Part shown: positions 26,918 to 36,009 of the stretch, piece by piece | How positions within the stretch are numbered: the stretch's first letter is position 1 | How the letters are laid out: the number at the start of each line of letters is the position of its first letter | Assembly (NCBI GenBank): GCA_963677085.2 | Contig: CAXXFH010000006.1 | Coordinates: 868,001 to 932,000 of the forward strand | Reading direction: 5' to 3' | DNA from: G963677085 sp963677085 | GTDB lineage: Bacteria; Planctomycetota; Planctomycetia; Pirellulales; Thermoguttaceae | Length of the DNA: 64,000 bases | Translations under genes and position numbers: made by a program | Notes under the pieces: generated by a model | The model's database searches: none | Told to the model about the DNA's origin: nothing | The model's input: the letters and a program-made list of their open reading frames with translations, nothing else

Positions 26918-29326
26918 TTAGGGGGTGTTGTGTGGCGGCGTGGCCGGCTGGCTGCCTGCGCCGAGTTTCACCAGCGGCAAAATCTCGTTGGCTGAACCTT
27001 CCGAAAGGTTGAAGATTGTGAAGCCCGCGGCACCCAGATCGCGTGCATAGTGGATTTGTCCTAACACGCGGTCTTTCGGTAATCGCCATTGCCCGATGCC
27101 CGGGTAGACGGGAATACGACCTTCGACCAGCTTCAATTGGTTCTTGACGATGCCCTGGAAATAAGCGTCGTCAGTGGTGTAGTCCATCGGGCAAAGGAAA
27201 TCGAGGTAGCCCTGGCGAACCCAGAGCGGCCAGTCTTGCGCGACCGACGAGCGGCAGTCGGGGTAAGCACCGAACACGGCGGCCGAGATCTTCACTCCGG
27301 GGCGGATCTTTCGCGCCTCGCGCGAGACGGTGGCCACGAGGTTGGTGATCTGCTGGCAGCGCCAGTCGATGTACGCTTCCCGCAACGGTCCGTCGTAAAC
27401 GTCGGCCGGCCAGTTGGCGACCTTGTTGCCCGTGTCGGCTTCGAACTTTTTGCGGGAAAACTCGCTGTAACCGCTGGTGCGTCCTGGCCAGCGGATGTAA
27501 TCGAAGTGGATGCCGTCGACCGGGTACTTTCGCACCACTTCGAGCAGGCTCTCCAGTTCCAGTTTCTGGTTTTCCGGATGGGCCGGGTTGAGCCATGGTT
27601 TGGTCTCGCCGTCGAGATCGGCCTGAAGTCGGCCTTCGCGGCGCATCTGTTCTTTGAACGACTCGGGCGCCGCGTGCCCCAGGTTGAAGTTCACCTTCCA
27701 GACATGCACCTCGATGCCGTGCCGTTTGGCCGCCGCGCAGCATTGAGCAATCTGGTCGCCGTGTTCTTCGTAGGTTTTGCTGCGCGGCAATACGTCGCTG
27801 GCGTAATGGGCCACGCCACCCCAAAGCATGTTGGGAATGATCATGTTGAAGCCGGCCTGTTTCAGTTCGCGCATTGTGCGGTCCCAGTCGTCCGTGTAAG
27901 CGCCCATGCCCGAGTGATTCCACCATGCACGACCTTCGCGGGTCTTGCTGGGCTGAGATGCCGCGTAGGCGAGAATCATTTTTTCGCGAGCCGTTCGGGC
28001 AGCGGCGATTGCCTGGGGATAATGCCCCGCGAGGCCGGCCTCCTGCGATTGCTCGATCGCCCGATTGGCGGCGGCCAACTCCGCTTGAGCGACGGCCGAC
28101 GACGATTGTTCGACCCAAGTTGTAAGCTGTTCGAGGTCGTCGAGATGCCCCGTCTGCTTCGCCCGGGCTAGTTCGACCTCGGTCATGGTCTTCCAAAGCG
28201 AGGCGTCGAAGTGGCCCAGCAGGGTGGCCAGCATCTGTTTTTTGCCTTCGCGGTCGTCGCCGAGGACGATGTGCGAGAAAAAGGCCCCGCGATCGCTCAG
28301 CAGCAGGGCCGGTTGGCCGGTGGATTGTCCGGCGTCGTCGAACCAGCGACCGATTACCCGGGCGTTGTAGGCAGCCGGTTCGGCAGTGGTGATGTTCCAG
28401 GAGTTCTGTTTTACCGACATCGGAAGTCCCGCGATCGAGGCGGGCGCGTCGGCCGTCTTGGCCGCATCGAAGCGAATTTCGGCGAAGTATCCGCTGCGCG
28501 ATTGCCGCACGTATTTCGATTGGGCGAATCCGAGCGCCGTGGCCAGTTTCGACGGCAGGCTGTAGCAGGCCAGCAGCTTCCCGCCCGAGTTGACATAGTC
28601 GACCAAAGCGGCGACGGCCTCGCTGCTCAAACGAGGGTTGTAGGCTAGTATGGCGACCGGCCGGGTGCCCAACCCGCCATGGGTGAGCGACGATTCAGGT
28701 ATCTCGTCGGCCGTCAGGCCCAGTTCGTCGAGCATCTCGGCCAGGCGTTGGGCCGTTTCGCGAGCCGACCGTAGTTCGCCGTCTTCCCGTGCGGCGTCGG
28801 GCACGACCAGGGCCACCGGCCGGGTCGCGGTGCTGAGACGATGCAAACGCAACGAGGCATCCCGATCTTCCTCGCGCCAAGCGGCCAGGCGAATGCCGTC
28901 GATCTGGTTCCAGCCGGCGGGCGTGCCTTCGGTCCGAAACGACGACTTCTCGAACCTAACCGTCTGAGGTCCTTTTTCCTTCAGACGGCTCGAAGCCCCG
29001 TACCAGCCTTTGCCGCTACGGAAGTAGATCTGTAGCCGGGCGACCTCCGGGGTGTTTGTGGATAGTTCCAGCGTGAAACTGCCGGCAGCAATCAAATCGA
29101 GCGACACGTGCCGGTCGACCACCGAGCGCGGCAACTTCGGCTGGCTGGCAAACGGCATGGCGAGTTCCACGGACTTCTTGCCGCCGCCGTCCACCACGGT
29201 AACCGGCGGCGTGCCGGCCGACGCTTGCCACGCGGCCTGGGCGGCCGTCGTGTCAGCGTAGGAGAAGTCGTCGAGCGTTTGCTGCGTGCCCAAGAGACTC
29301 AAAATAATCAGAGGAAGTAAATTCAC
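26918..29326 (-). CDS. Secreted GHL10-type glycosyl hydrolase-like protein
   Basis: 802 aa starting MNLLPLIILSLLGTQQ, a short signal peptide. Residues 20-160 are a beta-sandwich (FTLELSTNTPEV), 165-370 resemble a glutamine-amidotransferase-like/BPL_N domain (ALVVPDAARED, ILAYNPRLSSEAV). From about 460 a TIM barrel of the glycosyl-hydrolase-like 10 type (PF02638) appears: AGFNMIIPNMLWGGVAHY, GIEVHVWKVNF, YPVDGIHFDYIRWPG and CPMDYTTDDAYF. The GIHFDYIR strand is the family hallmark and has the conserved Asp. Substrates for this family are poorly known; some members act on bacterial or plant glycans. Located in the same region as other secreted hydrolases. Confidence 0.8.
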   Translation of the reverse strand: MNLLPLIILSLLGTQQTLDDFSYADTTAAQAAWQASAGTPPVTVVDGGGKKSVELAMPFASQPKLPRSVVDRHVSLDLIAAGSFTLELSTNTPEVARLQIYFRSGKGWYGASSRLKEKGPQTVRFEKSSFRTEGTPAGWNQIDGIRLAAWREEDRDASLRLHRLSTATRPVALVVPDAAREDGELRSARETAQRLAEMLDELGLTADEIPESSLTHGGLGTRPVAILAYNPRLSSEAVAALVDYVNSGGKLLACYSLPSKLATALGFAQSKYVRQSRSGYFAEIRFDAAKTADAPASIAGLPMSVKQNSWNITTAEPAAYNARVIGRWFDDAGQSTGQPALLLSDRGAFFSHIVLGDDREGKKQMLATLLGHFDASLWKTMTEVELARAKQTGHLDDLEQLTTWVEQSSSAVAQAELAAANRAIEQSQEAGLAGHYPQAIAAARTAREKMILAYAASQPSKTREGRAWWNHSGMGAYTDDWDRTMRELKQAGFNMIIPNMLWGGVAHYASDVLPRSKTYEEHGDQIAQCCAAAKRHGIEVHVWKVNFNLGHAAPESFKEQMRREGRLQADLDGETKPWLNPAHPENQKLELESLLEVVRKYPVDGIHFDYIRWPGRTSGYSEFSRKKFEADTGNKVANWPADVYDGPLREAYIDWRCQQITNLVATVSREARKIRPGVKISAAVFGAYPDCRSSVAQDWPLWVRQGYLDFLCPMDYTTDDAYFQGIVKNQLKLVEGRIPVYPGIGQWRLPKDRVLGQIHYARDLGAAGFTIFNLSEGSANEILPLVKLGAGSQPATPPHNTP

Positions 29327-29529
29327 GGCAGTGCCTCCCGACGTTTCAGTGGTTTGAACCCAGTCCGAGTATACCCGGCTGCGAGGGCTGCATCAAAAAC
29401 GCTTCCGATTCCGAAAACGTGCCGAAAACGGCGTTGCCCCGGCCGTTCGGCGGCCGGCGTGCTGTTTTTCGCGATAGTGCTTGGTTGTGCAATCCTTTAC
29501 TTCCGGCCCCTATTGCTCCTGCTGCTAGC

Positions 29530-29568
29530 CCCCTCACCCCGGCCCCTCTCCCTACCGGGAGAGGGGAG
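29530..29568. repeat. Dispersed GC-rich hairpin (family D)
   Basis: GGCCCCTCTCCCTACCGGGA then GAGGGGAG. It lies in the 471-bp gap 5' of the ECF sigma gene, where I see no other gene. Confidence 0.75.
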
Positions 29569-29797
29569 GTCGTGGCCCGTGCGAATCGAGCGGAGCCGCC
29601 CTTTTGGGCTAACTGGTTGGCGACAGGATTTTTTTCCCTTCGCTTCGCCGGACGACGGCTTAATTACTATGGAGGTATGGACCTTTTCTTGCCCTGCCCA
29701 GGTTTCTTGTCGGCGGGATGAGGGCTTGGGTTCCCCCTCGCGTGACTCTCTTCAACGGCACGATTCCCTTTCGCAAGGCGACGACTCGCCCGGCACA

Positions 29798-30346
29798 ATG
29801 ATTTCCAACGACCAGATCACCCAAGAAGATCGCGGCGCCGAGTTCATTCAACTGCTCGGCCAGCACGAGCCGCAGTTGCAGAGCTTCGTGTTGTCGTTGG
29901 TTCCCCACTGGAGCGACGCCGACGAGATCATTCAGGAGACGCGGCTGCGCGTGTGGCGGCAGTTCGACGAGTACGACCGCTCGAAGGATTTTGGTACCTG
30001 GATCCGCACGATTGCCTATTACCTCATTCTTGCTTATCGAAAAGAAGAAGGGCGCCGTGCCGCCCGGTTCAGCCAGCAATTCGTCGATCTGGTGGCCGAA
30101 GAGGTGGCTGCCGCAGCCGATGAGTCGCAGTCGCGCCGCAACGGGTTGCGTGATTGTCTGAAGCAGCTCAGCCAGCAGCACCAGCAATTGCTGACACTTT
30201 GTTACCAAACGGGCGCGACCATCAAAGACGTGGCCCTGCAATTGGGACGTTCGGTTCGGGGTACTCAGCAGACGGTTGCCCGCCTGCGGGTGTTGCTGCA
30301 GAAATGTATCGAAGACGTGATGCGTCGGGAGGGCTTGGATGGTTGA
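29798..30346 (+). CDS. ECF sigma factor, Rhodopirellula/Verrucomicrobium type
   Basis: 182 aa from the ATG at 29798; the frame is open upstream, but that DNA contains a dispersed repeat and no conserved residues. Sigma region 2 is seen in LQSFVLSLVPHWSDADEIIQETRLRVWRQ and KDFGTWIRTIAYY, and region 4 in LKQLSQQHQQLLTLCYQ and IKDVALQLGRSVRGTQQTVAR, which includes the helix-turn-helix. It would direct RNA polymerase to a small regulon. The next gene overlaps it by 8 bp and encodes a membrane FecR-type protein, the usual partner (anti-sigma or signal transducer) in this planctomycete family. The downstream LamG PEP-CTERM genes are candidate targets. Confidence 0.88.
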   Translation: MISNDQITQEDRGAEFIQLLGQHEPQLQSFVLSLVPHWSDADEIIQETRLRVWRQFDEYDRSKDFGTWIRTIAYYLILAYRKEEGRRAARFSQQFVDLVAEEVAAAADESQSRRNGLRDCLKQLSQQHQQLLTLCYQTGATIKDVALQLGRSVRGTQQTVARLRVLLQKCIEDVMRREGLDG

Positions 30347-32093
30347 CGCCGACCGCCTTACCGATGCGCAAGCCCAAGAGATTCAACGTCTCACGTTGAT
30401 CTCGCTATTGGGCACCGCCGCCGACGAGGACATTGTGCGGTTGGACCAAGTGGTGTGCGAGAATACGGCCGCCCGACGGTATTACGTCCGCTGCATGCAG
30501 ACGACCTGCCATCTTCGCACATTGTCGGAAGCGGTTCCCGCCCCAGGCATTGCCGAAAAGAAGACGGCTCCTCTCGTGGATCTGGCGGCTTTGGCCGAGA
30601 TCATTGCCGCCGAGGCCGCTTTGTTGGACGAGCATACAGAAGAAGATGTCGCGCAGCCGGAGCCGGTACGGCCGTTGTGGCGTCGAGGGCTCGATAAGTT
30701 CGTGCCCGAGGCCATCGCTCCCTGGACGCATCCCTATCGGTTCACCGCTGTGGCCGTGGTGCTTACGGCGGCGTTTTGGCTAGGAATCGCCGGGTTTCTG
30801 CAGGTGGTCGGTTGGCATGGCGTCGCCGAGCCGATGGTAGCCCAGGGACCGGCGCAGGCGTTGCCGCCGGTGGTGGCCAAGGTCGAGGCGTCGCTCGACT
30901 GCGACTGGGGAGGTGTCGTTAACCACGCCACACCCGATTTGCGGCAGGGGCAACAAATTCGCTTCACCTCGGGCCTGTTGGAGGTTTGTTATCGCTCGGG
31001 AGCGACCGTCGTACTCGAAGGCCCGGCGCGGTATACGCTGGCCGACGACAACTCGGGCCGGCTTGAGCTGGGCAAACTCACGGCCCAAGTGCCGGCCGCG
31101 GCACAAGGGTTTGTCGTGGCCACACCCACGGCCGAAGTGACCGACTTGGGCACGTCGTTCGGTGTCGTCGTCGACGAAGGAGGGCCGGCCTTGGTGCAGG
31201 TCTTCCAGGGCATGGTGCTGCTGGCTCAGCGCGACGCCAGTGGAGCGGTCGCGCACTCGGTTTATCTCGAAGCTGGTCAAGCCGCAAGGGTTCGGCCCGA
31301 TGACCAGCAGCCGCAACTCGTCGACGTGGCCACCGCGCCACGGTTCGCGCGCTACGTGCCCCGGGCGGAAGAGCAAGAGGCCAAGCTGCGCCCCTACGCC
31401 GCGGCCGATCCGGATGTCGTCGTGCTGTATCACCTCGACGGCGACGGCCTCGACGCCTCGGGCCATGGGTTGAATCTAACGGCCGACGAATCACCTTTCA
31501 CGGGCCAAGAGGGACCGCAAGGTCTGGCGCTCGCGGCGGGGCCTTTCGACCACGCCAGTCGAAATCTCGCCCGGGATCTTCGCGAGGACGAGGTCGCCCG
31601 GTTCAACGTCGAGCGGTTTACCATCGAGGCGTGGATTGTCAATCCGGCGGCGCTCGTCGGCGTTCAGAACGAAGCGATGGGGGTTCTGCAATACCGCGAA
31701 GACAGCAACAGCCGCGTGTCGTTGCGGTTTGACGACAGGTTGCGTCCGGCGTTGGCCATGCAACGCGCCGACAACGGCGAGTTCGAACTGGTCACCTGCA
31801 AACGCGCGCTGCCGATGCGATACAACCAGTGGTGGTATGTGGCCGTAACGTACGAGGGCGACGGCCAGGGCAACGATAGTGTCGTGCGGTTTTACGCCGC
31901 GCCGCTGGGCGATCCGACACCCAACCTGATCGACATCTGCAAAGAAACGCCCGACATCAAGCCGTTGACCTTGGGCGGAAAACTTCAAGTCGGTGGCTTG
32001 GACAAAAGCGACAACCGCTGTTTTGGCGGTCAGCTCGACGAGGTGCGGTACGTGAACCGCGTGTTGAAGCCTGAGGAGATGGTTGGGGATTAG
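30339..32093 (+). CDS. Membrane FecR-domain protein with C-terminal LamG domain
   Basis: 584 aa, overlapping the sigma gene by 8 bp. Residues 1-110 are a cytoplasmic region that probably contacts the sigma factor (ILRR-type repeats absent). One membrane segment lies at 133-153 (VAVVLTAAFWLGIAGFLQVV). The periplasmic FecR domain follows (SGLLEVCYRSGATVVLEGPARY, ATPTAEVTDLGTSFGVVV), and residues 365-580 form a LamG/concanavalin-type domain (VLYHLDGDGLDASGHGLNL, FTIEAWIVNP, WWYVAVTYEGDGQGND). The LamG part is closely similar to those in the next two genes. A plausible role is sensing a ligand outside the membrane and releasing the sigma factor; that is inference. Confidence 0.85.
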   Translation: MVDADRLTDAQAQEIQRLTLISLLGTAADEDIVRLDQVVCENTAARRYYVRCMQTTCHLRTLSEAVPAPGIAEKKTAPLVDLAALAEIIAAEAALLDEHTEEDVAQPEPVRPLWRRGLDKFVPEAIAPWTHPYRFTAVAVVLTAAFWLGIAGFLQVVGWHGVAEPMVAQGPAQALPPVVAKVEASLDCDWGGVVNHATPDLRQGQQIRFTSGLLEVCYRSGATVVLEGPARYTLADDNSGRLELGKLTAQVPAAAQGFVVATPTAEVTDLGTSFGVVVDEGGPALVQVFQGMVLLAQRDASGAVAHSVYLEAGQAARVRPDDQQPQLVDVATAPRFARYVPRAEEQEAKLRPYAAADPDVVVLYHLDGDGLDASGHGLNLTADESPFTGQEGPQGLALAAGPFDHASRNLARDLREDEVARFNVERFTIEAWIVNPAALVGVQNEAMGVLQYREDSNSRVSLRFDDRLRPALAMQRADNGEFELVTCKRALPMRYNQWWYVAVTYEGDGQGNDSVVRFYAAPLGDPTPNLIDICKETPDIKPLTLGGKLQVGGLDKSDNRCFGGQLDEVRYVNRVLKPEEMVGD

Positions 32094-32111
32094 ATACTAG
32101 AGACTAGGATT

Positions 32112-32188
32112 GGGTGCCATGCCCACGCTTACGTGGGCATGCCAAAACGTCGGCGAACATGGCCACGCAAGCGTGGCCATGGCATCCC
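32112..32188. repeat. Two family B palindromes
   Basis: GCCATGCCCACGCTTACGTG at 32116 and CATGGCCACGCAAGCGTGGC at 32158 form two hairpins 15 bp apart. They separate the FecR gene from the first LamG PEP-CTERM gene and may stop or attenuate transcription. Confidence 0.75.
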
Positions 32189-32310
32189 TACCTAAAGATT
32201 GACGAAGTACTAGCGGATTTGAGAAGAATCGTAAGCCAAAAAGCCGCGACCGTTGGCCGCGCCGGGCGTCTTCACCGAGGAAAAGATCGATTTCCGGGAG
32301 GAATAAGACA

Positions 32311-33897
32311 ATGAACGCGATTTGCCGAGGAGCGATGTGGTTGTTCATCACCACGGCCATGGGGAGTGTGGCCGCCAATGTGGCTTGGGGTGTTGCCCTT
32401 GAACCGCCGCAGACAGGGCTCGACGTTTGGCTCCAGGCCAACCAGGGCGTCGTGGGCGGGACTGACGGCGTGAGCCTTTGGCAGGACCAGTCGGGAAACG
32501 GGAATGACTTTTCCGTAATCACTCCGGGCAGCGATCCGGTGTTGGTTAAAGACGAACTGAACACGCTGCCCTCGATCGCTTTCAATGCCGGTGGTTTGAA
32601 GACCGATACCGGCTACGACCTGTCGGACAACAAAACCGTGTTCGTAGTGGTTCAGGGCGACAGTGTCAGCAATACCCGATTCTTAGGACACTACGGCAAC
32701 GGGCAATTGCGTTTCAATAATGGTAAGGCTACCGCTTGGTTGGGATCGACGCCCAGCAACGAGCCGGACGTCGTGGCGAATACCTACTACGCACTGGGGT
32801 ACCGCTTCAATAACAACGCCCAGGTAGCCGTTAACAACGGTTCGATGACCACGATCCTCGACGCGACGCCGCAGTTCGAAAGCACCGACAGCACCCTGAC
32901 CGTCGGCGGCGTGGGCTACGACAACAGCGGCAGTTCGGAGTTCGGCGGCAACATCGCCGAGGTGCTCGTCTACAACTCAGCGTTAAACGACACCGAAGTC
33001 CAAAACGTTCAAAGCTACTTGCAGGCGAAGTACTACCAGCCCGTGCAAGCGGTGGTCAACCCCACGGCCGACACCGGCCCAAGCGTGGCCGCACACTACC
33101 GCTTGAACGAGACGGCCGGCGCACTCACGGCGGTCGACGTTTCGGGCAACGGGTTGGACCTTACGGCCGACATCTCCCCCTTTGCCGGCGAAGCGGGCCC
33201 CAATGGCCTGGGAACGTCGGCCGGCATCTTCGACTCCAACGACAAACACCTGCAACGCACCTTGAGCGTCGACGAGGTCGGCACACTGAACACGGAAACA
33301 TTTACCATCGAAGCCTGGATCAAGAACCCGAGCAGGGACAACGCCAGCGCCACGGACAGCGACCAAATGCCCATCCTGGCCTACCGGGACGGCGGCGATA
33401 GCCGGGTGGCTTTCCGGTTGACCGCTGACTTCAAACTTGGCCTGGCTCTACAACGCGAAGACACAGGCGCCTTCCAACTGATCGAAAGCAGCGAAGCCTT
33501 CACCTTCGAGGAAGATGCATGGTACCACGTGGCCGTCACCTACGACAACAACGGCGACACGGCTGTCAATGATTCGGCCGTGGCCTTCTACGTCACCGCG
33601 TTGGACGATCTCTCGGGCCAGGCCCAGTTGCTTGGCAGCGTACTGACCGGCCAGAGCGATCTGGCCACGTTGACCGACGGGGGCATGCTGCAGATCGGCG
33701 GCGCCGACAACAACACGATTCGCAGCCTTGGCGGCTACATCGACGAGGTGCGCTACGTCAATAGCGTCTTGGCGGCCCACGAATTCAACCTAGGTTTGCC
33801 CGAGGCCGTGGTGCCGGAACCGTCGAGCGTGGTCCTGTTGCTCACGGGGATGATTGGCTTGGTGCTCGCCATGCGGCGGCGTCAAAGCAAGAAGTAA
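32311..33897 (+). CDS. Secreted PEP-CTERM protein with two LamG-like domains
   Basis: 528 aa. Signal peptide at 5-28 (CRGAMWLFITTAMGSVAANVAWG). Residues 35-245 form a first LamG/laminin-type domain (GLDVWLQANQGVV, YLQAKYYQP). Residues 260-490 form a second (VAAHYRLNETAGALTAVDVSG, FTIEAWIKNPSR, DAWYHVAVTYDNNGDT, GGYIDEVRYVN). The C-terminus VPEPSSVVLLLTGMIGLVLA followed by MRRRQSKK is a PEP-CTERM signal, so the protein is likely processed by an exosortase and displayed or released with exopolysaccharide. It is the first of two tandem paralogues behind an ECF/FecR pair that carries the same LamG type. Confidence 0.88.
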   Translation: MNAICRGAMWLFITTAMGSVAANVAWGVALEPPQTGLDVWLQANQGVVGGTDGVSLWQDQSGNGNDFSVITPGSDPVLVKDELNTLPSIAFNAGGLKTDTGYDLSDNKTVFVVVQGDSVSNTRFLGHYGNGQLRFNNGKATAWLGSTPSNEPDVVANTYYALGYRFNNNAQVAVNNGSMTTILDATPQFESTDSTLTVGGVGYDNSGSSEFGGNIAEVLVYNSALNDTEVQNVQSYLQAKYYQPVQAVVNPTADTGPSVAAHYRLNETAGALTAVDVSGNGLDLTADISPFAGEAGPNGLGTSAGIFDSNDKHLQRTLSVDEVGTLNTETFTIEAWIKNPSRDNASATDSDQMPILAYRDGGDSRVAFRLTADFKLGLALQREDTGAFQLIESSEAFTFEEDAWYHVAVTYDNNGDTAVNDSAVAFYVTALDDLSGQAQLLGSVLTGQSDLATLTDGGMLQIGGADNNTIRSLGGYIDEVRYVNSVLAAHEFNLGLPEAVVPEPSSVVLLLTGMIGLVLAMRRRQSKK

Positions 33898-33952
33898 TCA
33901 CCAGGTAGAGCGGGTGCTTTGCTCGCAACGATTGATTGAAAGGACATTCATT

Positions 33953-34855
33953 ATGAGAAGTCGATCGCAGACCGTGGCCGTAACGATTGCCGTGTTCCTG
34001 GCGGCCGGTGCCCTGGGGCAAGCGGGTATTGTCAGCCCTTATTCCGACAACGGTACGCCGAACACCGCCGTACTTTACCACTTGGACGAAGCCAGCGGAG
34101 CAACTACGGCGGTCGACAGTTCGGGCAACGGATTGGATGTAACGGCCACCACCTCGCCTTTCGCCGGTACGGCGGGAGCCGATGGCCTTGGGACGGCCGC
34201 CGGCATCTTTGACTCCAGCGACAAGCACTTGCGACGCCTTGCATTTACCGACAGCGAAGTGAGCGCGTTCGACACGGAAACGTTTACCATAGAAGCATGG
34301 GTTAAAAATCCTAGCGTTGGCAACAGCCAGCAACTGCCCATTTTGGCGTATCGTGCTGCCAATAGTCGAGTGGACTTTCGACTGACGACCAGTTTCCAGC
34401 TTGCCTTGGCCGTGCAACGTAACGATACGGGCAATTATCAGCTGATAACAAGTAGCGAGGCCTATACTTTCGAGGATGATCAGTGGTACCACGTGGCCGT
34501 GACCTACGGCAACAACGGCGATACGACGGCCAATGATTCGACCATTAAGTTTTACGTTACCGCATTGGACGATCTTTCGGGCCAGGCCCAGTTGCTCGGC
34601 AACGTACTGACCGACCAGACTGATCTACGGGCGCTGGAAGCCGGTGGAGTCCTTGATGTAGGTGGCAGCGATAGTTCGGCGGTTCGCAGCCTTGGCGGTT
34701 ATCTCGACGAAGTCCGTTACACGAACGCCGTGCTGGCGGCCGACGATTTCAATCTGGCCGAGCCGGTGCCCGAGCCAATGAGCATTGTGTTGCTGGGGAT
34801 GGGGATGTTTGGGTTGGGGGTAATTGGTTGGCGGCGAAATCGGTCGGCTGCGTGA
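33953..34855 (+). CDS. Secreted LamG PEP-CTERM protein, paralogue of upstream gene
   Basis: 300 aa from the ATG at 33953, preceded by GAAAGGA; frames upstream overlap the previous gene and are rejected. Signal peptide SQTVAVTIAVFLAAGALGQAG. A single LamG domain covers residues 40-265 (TAVLYHLDEASGATTAVDSS, FTIEAWVKNPSVG, QWYHVAVTYGNNGDT, GGYLDEVRYTN). Sorting signal VPEPMSIVLLGMGMFGLGVI then GWRRNRS. It equals the second half of the upstream gene plus its sorting tail, indicating duplication and loss or gain of one domain. Probably a surface or matrix carbohydrate-binding protein. Confidence 0.88.
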   Translation: MRSRSQTVAVTIAVFLAAGALGQAGIVSPYSDNGTPNTAVLYHLDEASGATTAVDSSGNGLDVTATTSPFAGTAGADGLGTAAGIFDSSDKHLRRLAFTDSEVSAFDTETFTIEAWVKNPSVGNSQQLPILAYRAANSRVDFRLTTSFQLALAVQRNDTGNYQLITSSEAYTFEDDQWYHVAVTYGNNGDTTANDSTIKFYVTALDDLSGQAQLLGNVLTDQTDLRALEAGGVLDVGGSDSSAVRSLGGYLDEVRYTNAVLAADDFNLAEPVPEPMSIVLLGMGMFGLGVIGWRRNRSAA

Positions 34856-34878
34856 GGCAAGAGACAGCGAGCAGGACG

Positions 34879-34961
34879 GTAGGGTGGGTCGAGCGAAGCG
34901 AGCCCCACCACTGCGAATTCGGATGTTTTCGGTGGGGCTCGCTTCGCTCGACCCACCCTAC
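34879..34961. repeat. Perfect 31-bp inverted repeat
   Basis: The arms at 34879-34909 and 34931-34961 are exact reverse complements, with core GAGCGAAGCGAGCCCCACC, separated by 21 bp. It lies 24 bp after the PEP-CTERM stop and 57 bp before the DUF1559 start. It could end transcription or be a mobile repeat remnant. There is no T-run after the hairpin. Confidence 0.85.
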
Positions 34962-35018
34962 CTGTCGCATCAAGTGATCACCCCGAGGCAACGCGCGACG
35001 TGCGCAGGAGACCCGTCC

Positions 35019-35993
35019 ATGGCTCGGCATTCGCATTACCCGTCGATTCAACGTTCGTCGCGACACGGTTTTACCCTGGTCGAGCTGCTGGTGGTGATCG
35101 CCATTATTGGGATTCTCATCGCGCTGCTTCTGCCCGCCGTGCAGAGTGCCCGAGAGGCGGCGCGACGGATGCAGTGTACGAACAACCTCAAACAGATCGG
35201 CTTGGCGCTGCACGGTTACCATTCGACCCATGGACGGTTTCCGGCCGGCACCTCGACGGGCATTGGGGCCACGAGCAGCGAGAAGCAGTGCTCCAGTGGC
35301 GACTGCCGAGGCAATTCGATGTTCATTCCGTTGATGCCCTTCATGGAGTTGTCGTCGCTAGAGGAGCAGTACGACTACGAGATTCAGCAGGGCTGGCTCC
35401 GCTGGTCCGGTCAGGCGGGCGCCCAGATTAAGGAAACAGGAGTTTCCGTCTTACAGTGCCCGAGTATGTCGAGGTGGACCGAATATGCCAACCGTCGCGA
35501 TTACTTCGGCTGCTCGGGCGGGAAAACGGTTTCTTGGACCTGCAACAAGGGCGACGTTTTCCTGGACGGTCTGTTCAATATCAACCGTTGGATTCGCATC
35601 GCCGATATCCGCGATGGCAGCAGCAGCACGATTGCCGTGGGCGAAAGCGTTCACCCATGCAAGTGGGGAATGGGCGATGGCTATGCCGATCCGGATGTCG
35701 GTGGGCCGGCTTCCTGGGTGCAGGCCGCCGATTGTGGCTTTCCCTGTAGCACAGGCAATGAGTATTCGGTGGGGCGTGTCTTGCGGCCTACCAAGAATCC
35801 GATCAATAGCGACTTGCGTCCGATGGAGAATTCCGACAATAATGAGTATCCCTTCGGAAGTTTCCATACCGGAGGAGCCAACTTTGTGTTTGCCGACGGC
35901 CACGTGAATTTTCTTTCCGAAGCGATCGACATCGACCTCTATCAAGCGCTGTCGACCTACGCCGGCGGAGAATCGGTTGAGCTTCCCGAATAA
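35019..35993 (+). CDS. DUF1559 protein with type II secretion/prepilin N-terminus
   Basis: 324 aa from the ATG at 35019, with CAGGAG upstream. Residues 17-44 are a prepilin-type cleavage/methylation motif and hydrophobic helix (GFTLVELLVVIAIIGILIAL). Then LPAVQSAREAARRMQCTNNL, the hallmark opening of DUF1559, and near the end FHTGGANFVFADGHVNF, its H-X9-DG motif. These proteins are greatly expanded in Planctomycetota and are thought to form pseudopili or surface fibres; exact roles are mostly unknown. A small lipoprotein follows 16 bp downstream, as is common for this family. Confidence 0.9.
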   Translation: MARHSHYPSIQRSSRHGFTLVELLVVIAIIGILIALLLPAVQSAREAARRMQCTNNLKQIGLALHGYHSTHGRFPAGTSTGIGATSSEKQCSSGDCRGNSMFIPLMPFMELSSLEEQYDYEIQQGWLRWSGQAGAQIKETGVSVLQCPSMSRWTEYANRRDYFGCSGGKTVSWTCNKGDVFLDGLFNINRWIRIADIRDGSSSTIAVGESVHPCKWGMGDGYADPDVGGPASWVQAADCGFPCSTGNEYSVGRVLRPTKNPINSDLRPMENSDNNEYPFGSFHTGGANFVFADGHVNFLSEAIDIDLYQALSTYAGGESVELPE

Positions 35994-36009
35994 CGCAAGG
36001 GTAGTATCC

